Below are positions 46,596 to 55,459 of a stretch of 64,000 nt of DNA, in pieces. The notes under the pieces are model-generated. The model saw only the letters and a list, made by a program, of their open reading frames with translations, was not told the DNA's origin and ran no database searches. The number at the start of each line of letters is the position of its first letter. Position 1 is the first letter of the stretch. Origin of the DNA: Ruegeria discodermiae (GTDB lineage: Bacteria > Pseudomonadota > Alphaproteobacteria > Rhodobacterales > Rhodobacteraceae); contig NZ_JAVAMO010000001.1 of the NCBI RefSeq assembly GCF_030758345.1, forward strand, positions 1,054,001 to 1,118,000, given 5' to 3'. The position numbers and the translations under genes were made by a program.

Positions 46596-47645
46596 ATGAC
46601 ATATTCCGATGACCTTCACTTCGCTCCGGATTTCGGCCGCGCTCTGAGCTTCTTTCGCACGCAGAACGCCTATGCGCCCTCGCCCCTGCTGCGTTTGCAA
46701 GGGCCGCACGGTCAGGAGGTTCTGGCCAAGGACGAAACCGGTCGGATGGGGCTGGGCGCCTTCAAGGCGCTTGGCGCGCCTTATGCGGTGGCCCGGATCA
46801 TCGAGGCGGAGTGGCTGTCCCGAACCGGAGAGATTCTGACGCCGGCTCGCATCGGCGACGCGGATATCCGCGCCTTTGCCGCCACGCTCTGCTTTGTCTG
46901 CGCCAGCGCGGGCAATCACGGGATGGGCGTTGCGGCGGGCGCGCGGGCCATGGGGGCGAAGGCAAGGGTTCATCTTGCCAATACCGTGCCCGAAGGCTTT
47001 GCCGACCGGCTGCGGGCGCTGGGGGCCGAGGTCGTGCGCTCGGGCGAGGTCTATGACGAGAGTGTCGCCGCAGCCATCGCTGATGCCGACACCAGCGGCG
47101 CGATCCTTTTGGCCGATGGCACATGGCCGGGCTATACCGAAATCCCCAAGCTGGTCATGGAAGGCTATTGCGTCATAGCCGAGGAACTGCGCCGGGAGTT
47201 CGAGACCTCGGGCAACTGGCCGACCCATGTTTATCTGCAGGCAGGCGTTGGCGGGCTCGCTGCTGCAATGGCGCATATGATCCGCCTGAACTGGGCCGAG
47301 CAGCCGGAATTGATCATCGCGGAGCCCGAAGCCGCGCCCTGCCTCAAAGCGAGCCACCTTGCCGGACACCCCATCCGCGCGGATGGGCCGGAATCGAATA
47401 TGGGTCGGCTGGACTGCAAGGAACCCTCAATCGTCGCCTGGCAGGTTCTGGAACGCTGCGGCGTGCGCTATGAGACATTGTCCGAGGAGGAAGGCCGCGC
47501 GGCCTCGGACGCCGTGGGCGCGCTGGGAGTCGCCACTACCCCCTCCGGTGCTGCCGGGTTTGCCGCCTTGCGCAAGCATGTTCCTCACCTGGATGACGAC
47601 CAGGCATTCCGGCCACTGGTGATCGTGTCAGAAGGACCCGCCTGA
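46596..47645 (+). CDS. PLP-dependent diaminopropionate ammonia-lyase-like enzyme
   Basis: 349 residues, fold type II. The PLP Lys is K57 in GLGAFKALGAP, preceded by KDETGRM; SAGNHGMGVAAGARAMG is the phosphate/Asn loop, and QAGVGGLAAAMAH the Gly-rich PLP site. The FKALG context recalls DpaL, which turns 2,3-diaminopropionate into pyruvate and ammonia; threonine dehydratase-like EutB is the other option. It is shorter than E. coli DpaL (about 400). It is divergent from the M20 gene with 177 bases between. Confidence 0.82.
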   Translation: MTYSDDLHFAPDFGRALSFFRTQNAYAPSPLLRLQGPHGQEVLAKDETGRMGLGAFKALGAPYAVARIIEAEWLSRTGEILTPARIGDADIRAFAATLCFVCASAGNHGMGVAAGARAMGAKARVHLANTVPEGFADRLRALGAEVVRSGEVYDESVAAAIADADTSGAILLADGTWPGYTEIPKLVMEGYCVIAEELRREFETSGNWPTHVYLQAGVGGLAAAMAHMIRLNWAEQPELIIAEPEAAPCLKASHLAGHPIRADGPESNMGRLDCKEPSIVAWQVLERCGVRYETLSEEEGRAASDAVGALGVATTPSGAAGFAALRKHVPHLDDDQAFRPLVIVSEGPA

Positions 47646-47758
47646 GCGGAACTTGTTGACGCGGACCCAGCGCCATCTTTCACGTCAATTCAGCCACAGG
47701 TTTTGCGCTCTGTCCCCAGCTCAGGAGTCAGGGGGTGAATCGGCTTTTTTTAAAAAAG

Positions 47759-47833
47759 TGAACTATTCGGTTCAGTAGCTCTTGAAAACTGAACTGACCT
47801 GTTTAGATCATGTAATGTGAACCGAACAGTTCA
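47759..47833. promoter_or_regulatory. Three spaced TGAAC-N6-GTTYA palindromes
   Basis: TGAAC-TATTCG-GTTCA (47759-47774), TGAAC-TGACCT-GTTTA (47790-47805) and TGAAC-CGAACA-GTTCA (47818-47833) start 31 and 28 bases apart, near three helical turns. They end 14 bases before the start of a 52-residue secreted peptide. A cooperative repressor or activator is implied. Confidence 0.65.
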
Positions 47834-47847
47834 GATTGGAGAAGACG

Positions 47848-48006
47848 ATGAAACCCCTTTTGATTGCAGCAGCATTGGTCCTGACAACCGCCGCAGCGCC
47901 AGCAATGGCAGGTGGCTTCGCAATTGGCAGCCCCGCGGTAACCCTCACATTCCCGGAAAAACCAATTGAGCCGGTCAGCAAGTCCGTCACCGTTCTGAAG
48001 CGCTAA
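47848..48006 (+). CDS. 52-residue secreted peptide
   Basis: The start has GGAGAAG upstream. MKPLLIAAALVLTTAAAPAMA is a Sec signal (21 residues, described here by its ends: MKPLL to AMA), leaving a mature peptide of about 31 residues beginning GGFAIGSPA and rich in Val, Pro and Ser. It has no Cys. Three palindromes precede it and a strong hairpin follows, so it looks like an independent, regulated unit. The family is not recognised; it could also be the remnant of a longer secreted protein. Confidence 0.6.
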   Translation: MKPLLIAAALVLTTAAAPAMAGGFAIGSPAVTLTFPEKPIEPVSKSVTVLKR

Positions 48007-48031
48007 TTCAGCCGCCCTCCCCCGGCACGGC

Positions 48032-48063
48032 TGTGTCCCCGCCCTTCCTCCGGCGGGGGCACA
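48032..48063. terminator. Strong hairpin after the small peptide gene
   Basis: TGTGTCCCCGCC pairs with GGCGGGGGCACA (12 bp, one G-U) around an 8-base loop, 25 bases after the stop and 19 before the convergent rarD stop. No T-run is visible. Confidence 0.55.
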
Positions 48064-48082
48064 CCATCATAAGCCCGGCTGC

Positions 48083-48967
48083 TCATCCCCGCGATCCACG
48101 CTGTCGCCCGCCGATCAGTGGGTTAAGGGAAAAAACCAACACCGCTAGCCAGATCAGCGAAAAAGCAACCACATGCCAGAAGCTGAACGGCTCGCCAAAC
48201 ACAACAACCGCGCAGATAAATTGCAGCGACGGATTGATGTATTGCAGTACGCCCATGGTCGACATCTGGACCCGCTGCGCGGCATAGCTGAACAGGATCA
48301 GGGGAACCGCCGTCATCGGCCCTGACAGGACCAACAAAGTGCTGATCAGTACATCGCTGCCGAAGAGACCCTTGCCCACCCAACCCGCTTGGACCAGAAC
48401 GGCCAGCCAAAGCGGCAGCAGGATCAGAATCTCGCAGGTCACCGACAGGACCGGACCCTGCTGCAACCCTTTCTTGATCGCGCCATATAAGGCAAAGGCC
48501 GCCCCGATCAGCAGCGCAATCCAGGGCGGCACGCCGGTCCCGAAGCTCAGCACCAAAACCGAAAGCGCAGCGAGCCCGATCGCAGCCCATTGCGGGCGAG
48601 CGAGTCTTTCACCAAACCAGAACCGACCGGCCAACACTGCACAGAGCGGAAAAATATAATAACCCAGCGCCGCATCGGCTACCTTTCCGATCTGAACCGA
48701 AACCAGGAAAACCAGCCAATTCAGCGAGATCATCAGCCCTGCCAGCAACAGCTTGACCGTCTGCCCACCGCTATAGGCGGCGGGGATCTCGCGCAGCCTA
48801 CCCTGCAGCGCCAGCACCGCGGCAAAGAACACAATCGACCAGACAGCCCGATGCGACAGAAGCTCCAGCGGAGGCACCATCTCGAGTTGCTTGTAAAACA
48901 GCGGCGAAAGGCCCCAGACCGTACAGGCCGCGATCATCGCTGCTATACCTTTGGTCGTTTCCGTCAT
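48083..48967 (-). CDS. rarD: EamA family permease RarD
   Basis: 294 residues with about ten hydrophobic segments arranged as two EamA halves. AACTVWGLSPLFYKQLE at the N-terminus and SLNWLVFLVSVQIGKVADA-like and LGYYIFPLCAVLAG segments are typical of RarD. It is a drug/metabolite-superfamily exporter in the inner membrane; the substrate is unknown. It stands alone between a convergent peptide gene and the phosphoesterase upstream. Confidence 0.9.
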   Translation of the reverse strand: MTETTKGIAAMIAACTVWGLSPLFYKQLEMVPPLELLSHRAVWSIVFFAAVLALQGRLREIPAAYSGGQTVKLLLAGLMISLNWLVFLVSVQIGKVADAALGYYIFPLCAVLAGRFWFGERLARPQWAAIGLAALSVLVLSFGTGVPPWIALLIGAAFALYGAIKKGLQQGPVLSVTCEILILLPLWLAVLVQAGWVGKGLFGSDVLISTLLVLSGPMTAVPLILFSYAAQRVQMSTMGVLQYINPSLQFICAVVVFGEPFSFWHVVAFSLIWLAVLVFSLNPLIGGRQRGSRG

Positions 48968-49010
48968 AGGGCCCCTCCGCCGTCCGGGGTGTCATGCGTC
49001 TGATCTGCGG

Positions 49011-49892
49011 TCAAGCTGACAGCTCAATCACGGTGATCTCTGGCACCACTCCCAATCGCACGGGCAGGATCGAGCAACCTATGCCGCCGGATACAACGAG
49101 ATCACGGCCATCCTCACGCACATGCCCGTATGCATATTTGTTCCCAAAACGCGATGGGACGAACGGGGCCCAGCCAAAGACCCTAATTTGCCCACCATGG
49201 GTATGACCCGAAAGCGTCAATGCAACCTGCTTGGGCATCTCGGGAAACGCGTCCGGTTCGTGTGCCATCATAACCACCGGTGCATCATCAGTGATTTGCG
49301 CCAAGGTCGCGGGTAGATCATCCAATCCGTGACACCTTCGCAATCCACGCAGGATAGCCCGCTGATCTTCAAGCCCGGCAAGCCAGATACCGGCACTTTG
49401 CAGCTTTAGGGCAGAGTTCGAAAGCACCGGTATCCCGTTGCGCTCAAGCGCCTCGCCATAGATGTTCGGCCCGCTTTTGCGCCGTTGAGCAGCTCGGTCT
49501 GCCCACCAATCATGGTTACCCAAAACCGCATAAACCCCATGCGGTGCCTCTAGCTGCGCCAATACGGGTGCGATATCGTCAATTTTTACCGGACGGGTCT
49601 CAAATTTATGACCCCGAGCAAAATCGCCCAACAGCAATACCAGGTCCGGTGCGATCGCATTTGTACGCCGTACGATACGTTCGATCCGCTTCATTCCGAC
49701 AAAAGGTTCACCCGCGTGCAGATCAGACACAACCGCGATACGAAGCGGCGGTATTGGCCAGTCCTCCCGCTGAACGTGCCATTTTTGAACACGCAATCTC
49801 AACGATGGTTCAACAAAAAACTCGTAGCCGGCACGAAAAAGGCCTGCTCGCTTTCGCGCCAGCAGGCCTTTCAGTAGTTTTCTTAGATTCAA
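49011..49892 (-). CDS. Metallophosphoesterase
   Basis: 293 residues. Metal motifs appear in order: VVSDLHAGEP, LLGDFARG, GNHDWWADR, MMAHEPD and LSGHTHGGQ, the full calcineurin-like set. The start is uncertain: the frame opens with TTG at 49892, 4 bases after the sodB stop, with no clear ribosome site. Residues about 8-18 are encoded by the sodB terminator hairpin. FVEPSLRLRV before the first motif looks conserved, so the reading frame is real even if the start is not exact. Substrate unknown; UDP-diacylglucosamine hydrolase-like activity is one option. Confidence 0.82.
   Translation of the reverse strand: MNLRKLLKGLLARKRAGLFRAGYEFFVEPSLRLRVQKWHVQREDWPIPPLRIAVVSDLHAGEPFVGMKRIERIVRRTNAIAPDLVLLLGDFARGHKFETRPVKIDDIAPVLAQLEAPHGVYAVLGNHDWWADRAAQRRKSGPNIYGEALERNGIPVLSNSALKLQSAGIWLAGLEDQRAILRGLRRCHGLDDLPATLAQITDDAPVVMMAHEPDAFPEMPKQVALTLSGHTHGGQIRVFGWAPFVPSRFGNKYAYGHVREDGRDLVVSGGIGCSILPVRLGVVPEITVIELSA
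49838..49871 (-). terminator. sodB terminator inside the phosphoesterase 5' coding region
   Basis: AAAGGCCTGCT and AGCAGGCCTTT form a perfect 11-bp stem with a 12-base loop; on the minus strand TTTTTC follows. It begins 25 bases after the sodB stop and lies within the phosphoesterase frame. Confidence 0.8.
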
Positions 49893-49896
49893 CCGA

Positions 49897-50496
49897 TCAC
49901 ATCCGGCTGGCGACGTTTTCCCAGTTCACCAGATTGTCGAGGAAGTTCGACAGGTAGGCAGGACGCTTGTTGCGGAAGTCGATGTAATAGCTGTGTTCCC
50001 ACACGTCACAGCCCAGCAGGGCGGTTTGACCGAAGCAGAGCGGGTTCACCCCGTTCTCGGTCTTGGTCACGGCCAGCGAACCATCGGCATTCTTGACCAG
50101 CCAGGCCCAGCCCGAACCGAACTGGCCGGCACCGGCGGCGCTAAACTGCGACTTGAACTCGTCAACCGAGCCAAAGCTCTCGGTCAGGGCCTTTTCCAAC
50201 TCACCGGGCATGGCGCTGTCGCCGGGACCCATCATCTCCCAGAACTGGTTGTGGTTCCACAGCTGGCTGATGTTGTTGAAGATACCGTTCTGCGCGACGG
50301 CGTTTGCGTCATACGTGCCGGAGATGATCTCTTCCAGAGACTTGCCGTCCCATTCGGTGCCCGCGATCAGCTTGTTGCCGTTATCGACATAGGCCTTGTG
50401 GTGCAGATCGTGGTGATATTCCAGCGTTTCCGCCGACATGCCCTTAGATGCCAGAGCGTCATGTGCGTAAGGAAGATCAGGAAGTTCAAAAGCCAT
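49897..50496 (-). CDS. sodB: Superoxide dismutase [Fe]
   Basis: 199 residues. Metal ligands are His in EYHHDLHHKAYV (about residue 28), His in LWNHNQFWEMM, and Asp and His in CDVWEHSYYIDFRN. The GAGQFGSGWAWLV segment favours the iron form. It removes superoxide in the cytoplasm. A strong terminator follows. The upstream 160 bases hold a small hairpin (TGCTCG/CGAGCA near 50609) but no operator that I can name. Confidence 0.95.
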   Translation of the reverse strand: MAFELPDLPYAHDALASKGMSAETLEYHHDLHHKAYVDNGNKLIAGTEWDGKSLEEIISGTYDANAVAQNGIFNNISQLWNHNQFWEMMGPGDSAMPGELEKALTESFGSVDEFKSQFSAAGAGQFGSGWAWLVKNADGSLAVTKTENGVNPLCFGQTALLGCDVWEHSYYIDFRNKRPAYLSNFLDNLVNWENVASRM

Positions 50497-50656
50497 CGTG
50501 GACCCCTGTTGAAAATGAATGTTGCGGTTCCCCCGGTTACATGCGGCGATGGTGCGCGCAGGTCAAGAGTGGATGACGCATGCAACCGAGGTTAAGAACA
50601 AAGCACAATGCTCGATACGAGCACTTGATGCGCCTTCCGATCCGACTTCCTAAGAT

Positions 50657-51067
50657 CTACCGCTTGGATATCTTGCAGGGACCTTGACCACTTGGACGGT
50701 TATCTGCCGCCCCGCCCAACCGAACACGCATCTGGGCCCTACCGGTTTTCTTTGAAACCAACGCGGAATATGTGGCGCTTATTGCACCGCTACCGCGTAC
50801 TTTCATATCTTCATGCTTCCATGTGACACGAAACTTTCCATTCCTAAGATCTTTGTATGTGACGGGGATCGGTTTGTCGTAGTAGTGGTTAATATAATCG
50901 TCGATTGCCATCGCGGTGCTGTCCTGTTCGTCGACGATAATCACCAAGCGCTCTGGGATCCAACCATAGACTCTTTGGTTGTTTTTCATCTCGCAATCAT
51001 AGATCGTTTCGGCAGCGGCACCAGTCACGGCCAAAACACTTAACGCTGAAATGACGAGCCATCTCAT
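50657..51067 (-). CDS. Secreted protein, distant paralog of its neighbour
   Basis: 136 residues. MRWLVISALSVLAVTGAAA is a signal peptide, cleaved near residue 19. The mature part begins with YDCEMKNN and ends with GPCKISKR, so its two Cys probably pair. PERLVIIV and the spacing of DC...PER...W...GxCK match the next gene (51064-51543), a distant paralog. The start overlaps that gene's stop by 4 bases. Base composition is clearly more AT-rich than the surroundings. No family is recognised. Confidence 0.72.
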   Translation of the reverse strand: MRWLVISALSVLAVTGAAAETIYDCEMKNNQRVYGWIPERLVIIVDEQDSTAMAIDDYINHYYDKPIPVTYKDLRNGKFRVTWKHEDMKVRGSGAISATYSALVSKKTGRAQMRVRLGGAADNRPSGQGPCKISKR

Positions 51068-51543
51068 CCGTTTTTCCCCTTTTCTTTTGAATCAACACGT
51101 TTGCACGCCCCGGTGGTATTAAACTTCAAGTGGAGGTACCTAGTGTCCTCAAATCGGACCTTGGCCTGCATCGATCTTTTGTCAACAAAAACAGAATAAT
51201 CAAAGGTATCCATATTGATTGTCATATATCCGTTACCTCTGTTGGTCTTCCTACCATTTTTGGTAAAGACATATTCGTTTGCTGGCCATGCTATCGACAG
51301 TGCATTTCTACCGTTTCGTTCGACTTTTGCCGTACGCTTGTGGGTTTCAACACCCGAGATTACTGTTTCGTGCAGCTTTGCGTGCGTGTCAAATTGCCCG
51401 ACCGAGAACACAACCCTTTCTGGTAAATACTTGTTTGAACTTTGTTTTTTGAAGACACAATCCAACGTGTCCGCATAAGCGGTGCCCGAAAGTGCCATAG
51501 CGGCCAGAAGGCTCAACAACACTCGCATATTAGGTGAAGACAT
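51064..51543 (-). CDS. Secreted protein, distant paralog of its neighbour
   Basis: 159 residues from ATG 51543, which has AAGGA close upstream; ATG 51528 is possible and a longer frame to 51591 unlikely. The signal ends near ALSGTAYA. The mature chain starts DTLDCVFKK, has PERVVFSV and ends TGACKRVD, the same frame of Cys and PER motif as 50657-51067. It is probably periplasmic, one disulfide. It is AT-rich, suggesting that the pair was acquired together. The 289 bases upstream, to soxG, hold nothing I recognise. Confidence 0.72.
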   Translation of the reverse strand: MSSPNMRVLLSLLAAMALSGTAYADTLDCVFKKQSSNKYLPERVVFSVGQFDTHAKLHETVISGVETHKRTAKVERNGRNALSIAWPANEYVFTKNGRKTNRGNGYMTINMDTFDYSVFVDKRSMQAKVRFEDTRYLHLKFNTTGACKRVDSKEKGKNG

Positions 51544-51832
51544 ATTTTTCCTTGATTTCACTACTGCTCCGACCGCATGCAAGCGGCCCATTTCTGACTG
51601 TGATTAGCTTGCACTAGTTGAGCAGGATCAGGGTCTTCGGTCACAACGGTCAGCGCACGGACTAAACAAAGCCCAACAAACCGTTAGCGCCTGCTTTCCC
51701 CTTTAACTCATACTACCCCAGATTATTTTTATGATTCTCCTGAGGAATGTAATAGAGTCGTATGAGCACGCAAGTTAAAACCGATCAATGTCATCGGGTA
51801 CGTAACGGCGTTTTGGCATTCGGACGCAACGA

Positions 51833-52399
51833 TCAGAACGCGCCAACATCACTTCCCGGCTGCGCAGCGATCTGGAGCAGGTTGAAGACATACCCGGCGA
51901 CCGACCGGAAACAGACGATGCGGAACGCGCCGTCCTCTTCCATCCAAAATGCCGCCGCGACCTGCGCCAGACGAGTGCGGCGGAAATCGCCGGGTTTGAA
52001 TCCCTCGGGGCTCAGATCGACAGGTGCCATTTTCGCCAGCACCTCGCGCGCATTGGGGCCCGAGACACGGAACACCGCGCGGGCGTCCGAGACATTGACC
52101 GCCCGTGCATGGCTGGACCCAAGTGCTTTTTGCATCTCGACAAGCTTGGCATCGACCTCGGTATAGGGCACGAGAACGAGCAATTCGTCTGGCGACATCC
52201 AACAGAGTCCGCTCTCACCCTCGACCAGCGCCTGCCTCTGCCCGGGCATCTTTTGGCCCGTCGCACCGGTCGCGGCCTTGACCAGCCCTTTATCGCTGTG
52301 ATCGCCGCGCAGGGTGATCATGCCCTGCAGACCCAGTTCTTCGATAACGGCGATGCCTTCGATGCGGGCGCCATTCAATGCGCTGATGGGTTCAGACAT
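51833..52399 (-). CDS. soxG: Sarcosine oxidase, gamma subunit
   Basis: 188 residues. The chain resembles the GcvT-like gamma subunit (GESGLCWMSPDELLVLVP; HARAVNVSDARAVFRVSGP; GDFRRTRLAQVAAAFW). It overlaps the soxA stop by 8 bases, as usual in sox operons. It is a structural subunit of the tetramer that demethylates sarcosine to glycine, transferring the methyl carbon to tetrahydrofolate with release of hydrogen peroxide. Confidence 0.93.
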   Translation of the reverse strand: MSEPISALNGARIEGIAVIEELGLQGMITLRGDHSDKGLVKAATGATGQKMPGQRQALVEGESGLCWMSPDELLVLVPYTEVDAKLVEMQKALGSSHARAVNVSDARAVFRVSGPNAREVLAKMAPVDLSPEGFKPGDFRRTRLAQVAAAFWMEEDGAFRIVCFRSVAGYVFNLLQIAAQPGSDVGAF

Positions 52400-55300
52400 T
52401 CTGCTTCTCCCCGTCCTTGTCGTAGAAGATCGGTTCGACGATCTTGGCCTTGTAACTCTTGCCGTCAGTTCCGGGGATCTCGATCACCTCGCCCATCCGG
52501 TCCGGCCCGTGTTTGACCAGCCCCATGGCGATGCCGCGACCCAGATTGGCCGAGTAATAGGTCGACGTGACCCGCCCGATCATGTTGCGCTGCCCGTTGG
52601 CGTTGGTGCCCTCGCCCACCGCATAGGCCCCGTCGGGCAGAACCGAACCATCCACAGTCTCAAGACCGACCAGTTTCCAGCGGTCCGGGTCGGCCATGTG
52701 ACTGCGTTCCTGCGCGCGCTTGCCCAAGAAATCCTCTTTCTTTTTCGACAGCGCCCAGTGCAGGCCAAGGTCCTGTGGGATCACGGTGCCGTCGGTCTCG
52801 TCCCCGATCATGATGAAGCCTTTTTCGGCGCGCAGGATGTGCAGGCATTCGGTGCCATAAGGCATCACGCCAAACTCTTTGCCCGCCTCCATCAAAGCAT
52901 CCCAGAAGGCCTGCCCCCGAGAGGCGGGAACCGCGATCTCATAGCTGAGCTCGCCCGAGAAAGAGATACGGTAAGCCCGGCAGTCAAAGCCACCAATTTG
53001 ACCATCGCGCCACTCCATGAACGGCAGCGCCTCTTTGCTAACATCCATGCCACCGAGTTTTTCCAGTACCTTACGTGCATTGGGGCCGACAACCGCCACT
53101 TGCGCATATTGCTCGGTCACGTTGGCGACATAGACTTTCCAGTCCCACCACTCGGTTTGCAGCCACTCTTCCATATGGCCGTGGATGCGCTCTGCGCCTC
53201 CTGTGGTTGTGTGACACAGCCAGGTATCCTCATCAATCCGGGCGACAACGCCATCATCGATCAGAAAGCCGTTTTCCGAGCACATCAAACCGTAGCGGCA
53301 CTTTCCCTGTTTCAGCGTCGACATCATGTTGGTGTACATCATGTCGAGGAACCGGCCCGCATCGGGGCCCTTGACGATCAGCTTGCCCAATGTGGAAGCG
53401 TCAAGCAAACCAAGGTTTTCGCGGGTATTCTTCACCTCGCGATTCACCGCGGCCTCAACGCTTTCGCCGGGGCGCTGATAGGCATAGGCGCGCCGCCAAA
53501 GGCCAACCGGCTCCCAATCAGCGCCGTTTCGGTCATGCCAGTCATGCATCGGCGTTCGCCGGATCGGTTGAAACACTTTGCCGCGCGCCTCACCGCCGAT
53601 CGCCCCCATCGAGATCGGTGTATAGGGCGGGCGGAAGGTGGTAGTACCCACCTGCGGGATTTCCGCGTTCAACGAGTCGGCCAGAATTGCCAAGCCGTTG
53701 ATATTGCTCAACTTACCTTGATCCGTCGCCATGCCCAGCGTTGTGTAACGCTTGGTGTGCTCGACGCTTTCATAGCCTTCGCGTGCGGCCAGTTGCACGT
53801 CCGAAACTTTGACGTCGTTCTGGAAATCCAGCCAGGACTTCATCCGCAGCGGCGTGTCGGCATTTGCGGGCATCAGCCAGACCGGTTCCATCGGCGTTTC
53901 GGTGGTGCTATCGCCGTTCGGCGCTTTGGGGCGTTTGGCCTTGCCGCCCGCCGTCTTTGCCGCGGCAAGACCCGTCGCATGGGCATCACTTAGCACCTCG
54001 CCCAGCGCCAGCGCACCGTTGGCCGAACCGGCGGCGCTGACAAAGCCCGCGCCATCCACGCCCAGCGGGGGGCGGTCGGGGTCGGGGCGGAAATGGGCCT
54101 GCGCCTCATCCCAGATCAACTTGCCGCCACAATGGGACCAAAGATGCACCACCGGCGACCAGCCGCCTGACATGGCCACCGCATCGCAGTCGACCTCGTC
54201 GCGCGCGCCACCGATCCCCTCCTGGTTGCAGATTGAGACTTCCTTAACACGTTTACCACCCGAGACTTTGGCGATGGCCTTGCCGGGGTCGACCCGGATG
54301 CCCAGCGCCCGCGCCTCATCCGCCAGAGCCCCGCCGCCCGAGGCGCGCGCATCGAGGATGCGCAGCACATCGACACCGGCATTTTTCAGCGTGATCGCGG
54401 TGCGGTAGGCATCGTCATTATTGGTGGCCACAACCACTCGCTCGCCCGGTGTCACACCCCAGTTCACCACATAGTCGCGCATGGCCGAGGCCAGCATGAC
54501 GCCGGGCACGTCATTGCCCGCGAAGGACAAAGGCCGTTCGATTGCGCCGGTGGCGGTCACGATCTGTTTGGCGCGGATACGCCACAACCGGTGACGCGGG
54601 CCTGCAGCATGCGGCGCGTGATCGGTCAGACGCTCATAGCTCAGCGCGTAGCCATGGTCATAGATCCCCGCCCCCATGCAGCGCAGCCGCATCGTGACAT
54701 TGTCCATCGCCTCCAGCTCAGCGACGATTTGTTCCACGAACTTATCCACAGGGCCATCGTCGATACTTCCGCCATCAACCGGCGCGCGGCCGCCCCAATG
54801 GGCGGTCTGTTCGACCAGCAGCACCTTTACACCGGTCACCGCCGCCGCCTTGGCCGCCTGTAAACCTGCGACCCCCCCGCCGATGACCAGCACATCGGTA
54901 AAGGCATAGAAATGCTCATAAGTGTCGGCGTCGCGCGTCTCGGCATCGGGCGCTTTACCCAAACCGGCTGATTTGCGAATGAACGGCTCGTAGATGTGCT
55001 TCCAGAAAGGCTGCGGGTGGATGAACATCTTGTAGTAAAAGCCCGCAGGCAAGAACCGCGCCAAATGGGTGTTCACCGCACCGATATCGAAATCGAGGTT
55101 CGGCCAGTGGTTCTGTGACTGCGCTTTCAGCCCGTCGAACAGCTCGGTCGTCGTTGCGCGCTGGTTCGGCTCGAACTTGCTGCCCTCGCCCAGACCGACC
55201 AGAGCATTGGGTTCTTCGGCCCCGCTCGCCACGACGCCACGCGGGCGGTGATACTTGAACGAGCGGCCCATCATCATCTGGTCATTGGCTAGCAAGGCCG

Positions 55301-55409
55301 AGGCCAGCGTGTCGCCTGCAAAGCCGCGCATGGTGGTGCCGTTGAAGCTGAACGTGACCTGCTTGGAGCGGTCGATCAGGCGACCGAGTTTCGAAAGACG
55401 ATTGCTCAT
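52392..55409 (-). CDS. soxA: Sarcosine oxidase, alpha subunit
   Basis: 1005 residues, the expected size. It has an N-terminal 2Fe-2S-like fold (SFNGTTMRGFAGDTLASALL), then a dinucleotide domain (DVLVIGGGVAGLQAAKAA) with VEQTAHWGGRAPVDGG, and a C-terminal GcvT-like folate domain from about 600 (GLLDASTLGKLIVKGPDAG). It binds NAD, shares the second flavin site with the beta subunit, and passes the oxidised methyl to tetrahydrofolate. Adjacent soxD and soxG confirm the operon. Confidence 0.97.
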   Translation of the reverse strand: MSNRLSKLGRLIDRSKQVTFSFNGTTMRGFAGDTLASALLANDQMMMGRSFKYHRPRGVVASGAEEPNALVGLGEGSKFEPNQRATTTELFDGLKAQSQNHWPNLDFDIGAVNTHLARFLPAGFYYKMFIHPQPFWKHIYEPFIRKSAGLGKAPDAETRDADTYEHFYAFTDVLVIGGGVAGLQAAKAAAVTGVKVLLVEQTAHWGGRAPVDGGSIDDGPVDKFVEQIVAELEAMDNVTMRLRCMGAGIYDHGYALSYERLTDHAPHAAGPRHRLWRIRAKQIVTATGAIERPLSFAGNDVPGVMLASAMRDYVVNWGVTPGERVVVATNNDDAYRTAITLKNAGVDVLRILDARASGGGALADEARALGIRVDPGKAIAKVSGGKRVKEVSICNQEGIGGARDEVDCDAVAMSGGWSPVVHLWSHCGGKLIWDEAQAHFRPDPDRPPLGVDGAGFVSAAGSANGALALGEVLSDAHATGLAAAKTAGGKAKRPKAPNGDSTTETPMEPVWLMPANADTPLRMKSWLDFQNDVKVSDVQLAAREGYESVEHTKRYTTLGMATDQGKLSNINGLAILADSLNAEIPQVGTTTFRPPYTPISMGAIGGEARGKVFQPIRRTPMHDWHDRNGADWEPVGLWRRAYAYQRPGESVEAAVNREVKNTRENLGLLDASTLGKLIVKGPDAGRFLDMMYTNMMSTLKQGKCRYGLMCSENGFLIDDGVVARIDEDTWLCHTTTGGAERIHGHMEEWLQTEWWDWKVYVANVTEQYAQVAVVGPNARKVLEKLGGMDVSKEALPFMEWRDGQIGGFDCRAYRISFSGELSYEIAVPASRGQAFWDALMEAGKEFGVMPYGTECLHILRAEKGFIMIGDETDGTVIPQDLGLHWALSKKKEDFLGKRAQERSHMADPDRWKLVGLETVDGSVLPDGAYAVGEGTNANGQRNMIGRVTSTYYSANLGRGIAMGLVKHGPDRMGEVIEIPGTDGKSYKAKIVEPIFYDKDGEKQNV

Positions 55410-55459
55410 TTATGCGGACCTTTCGCGGAGGGAGGTCATAAGGTGGAGGCCGCTGGACA

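Noticed and set aside
43352-47645. Straight ectoine-degradation operon
   Set aside because: EutC, the aminotransferase/semialdehyde dehydrogenase and an ectoine transporter are absent, and the PLP enzyme looks more like DpaL.
51762-52166. 134-codon plus-strand frame over soxG
   Set aside because: Mostly antisense to soxG, with no domain.
52314-53993. 559-codon open frame opposite soxA
   Set aside because: soxA is certain from its domains; this frame is an antisense artefact.
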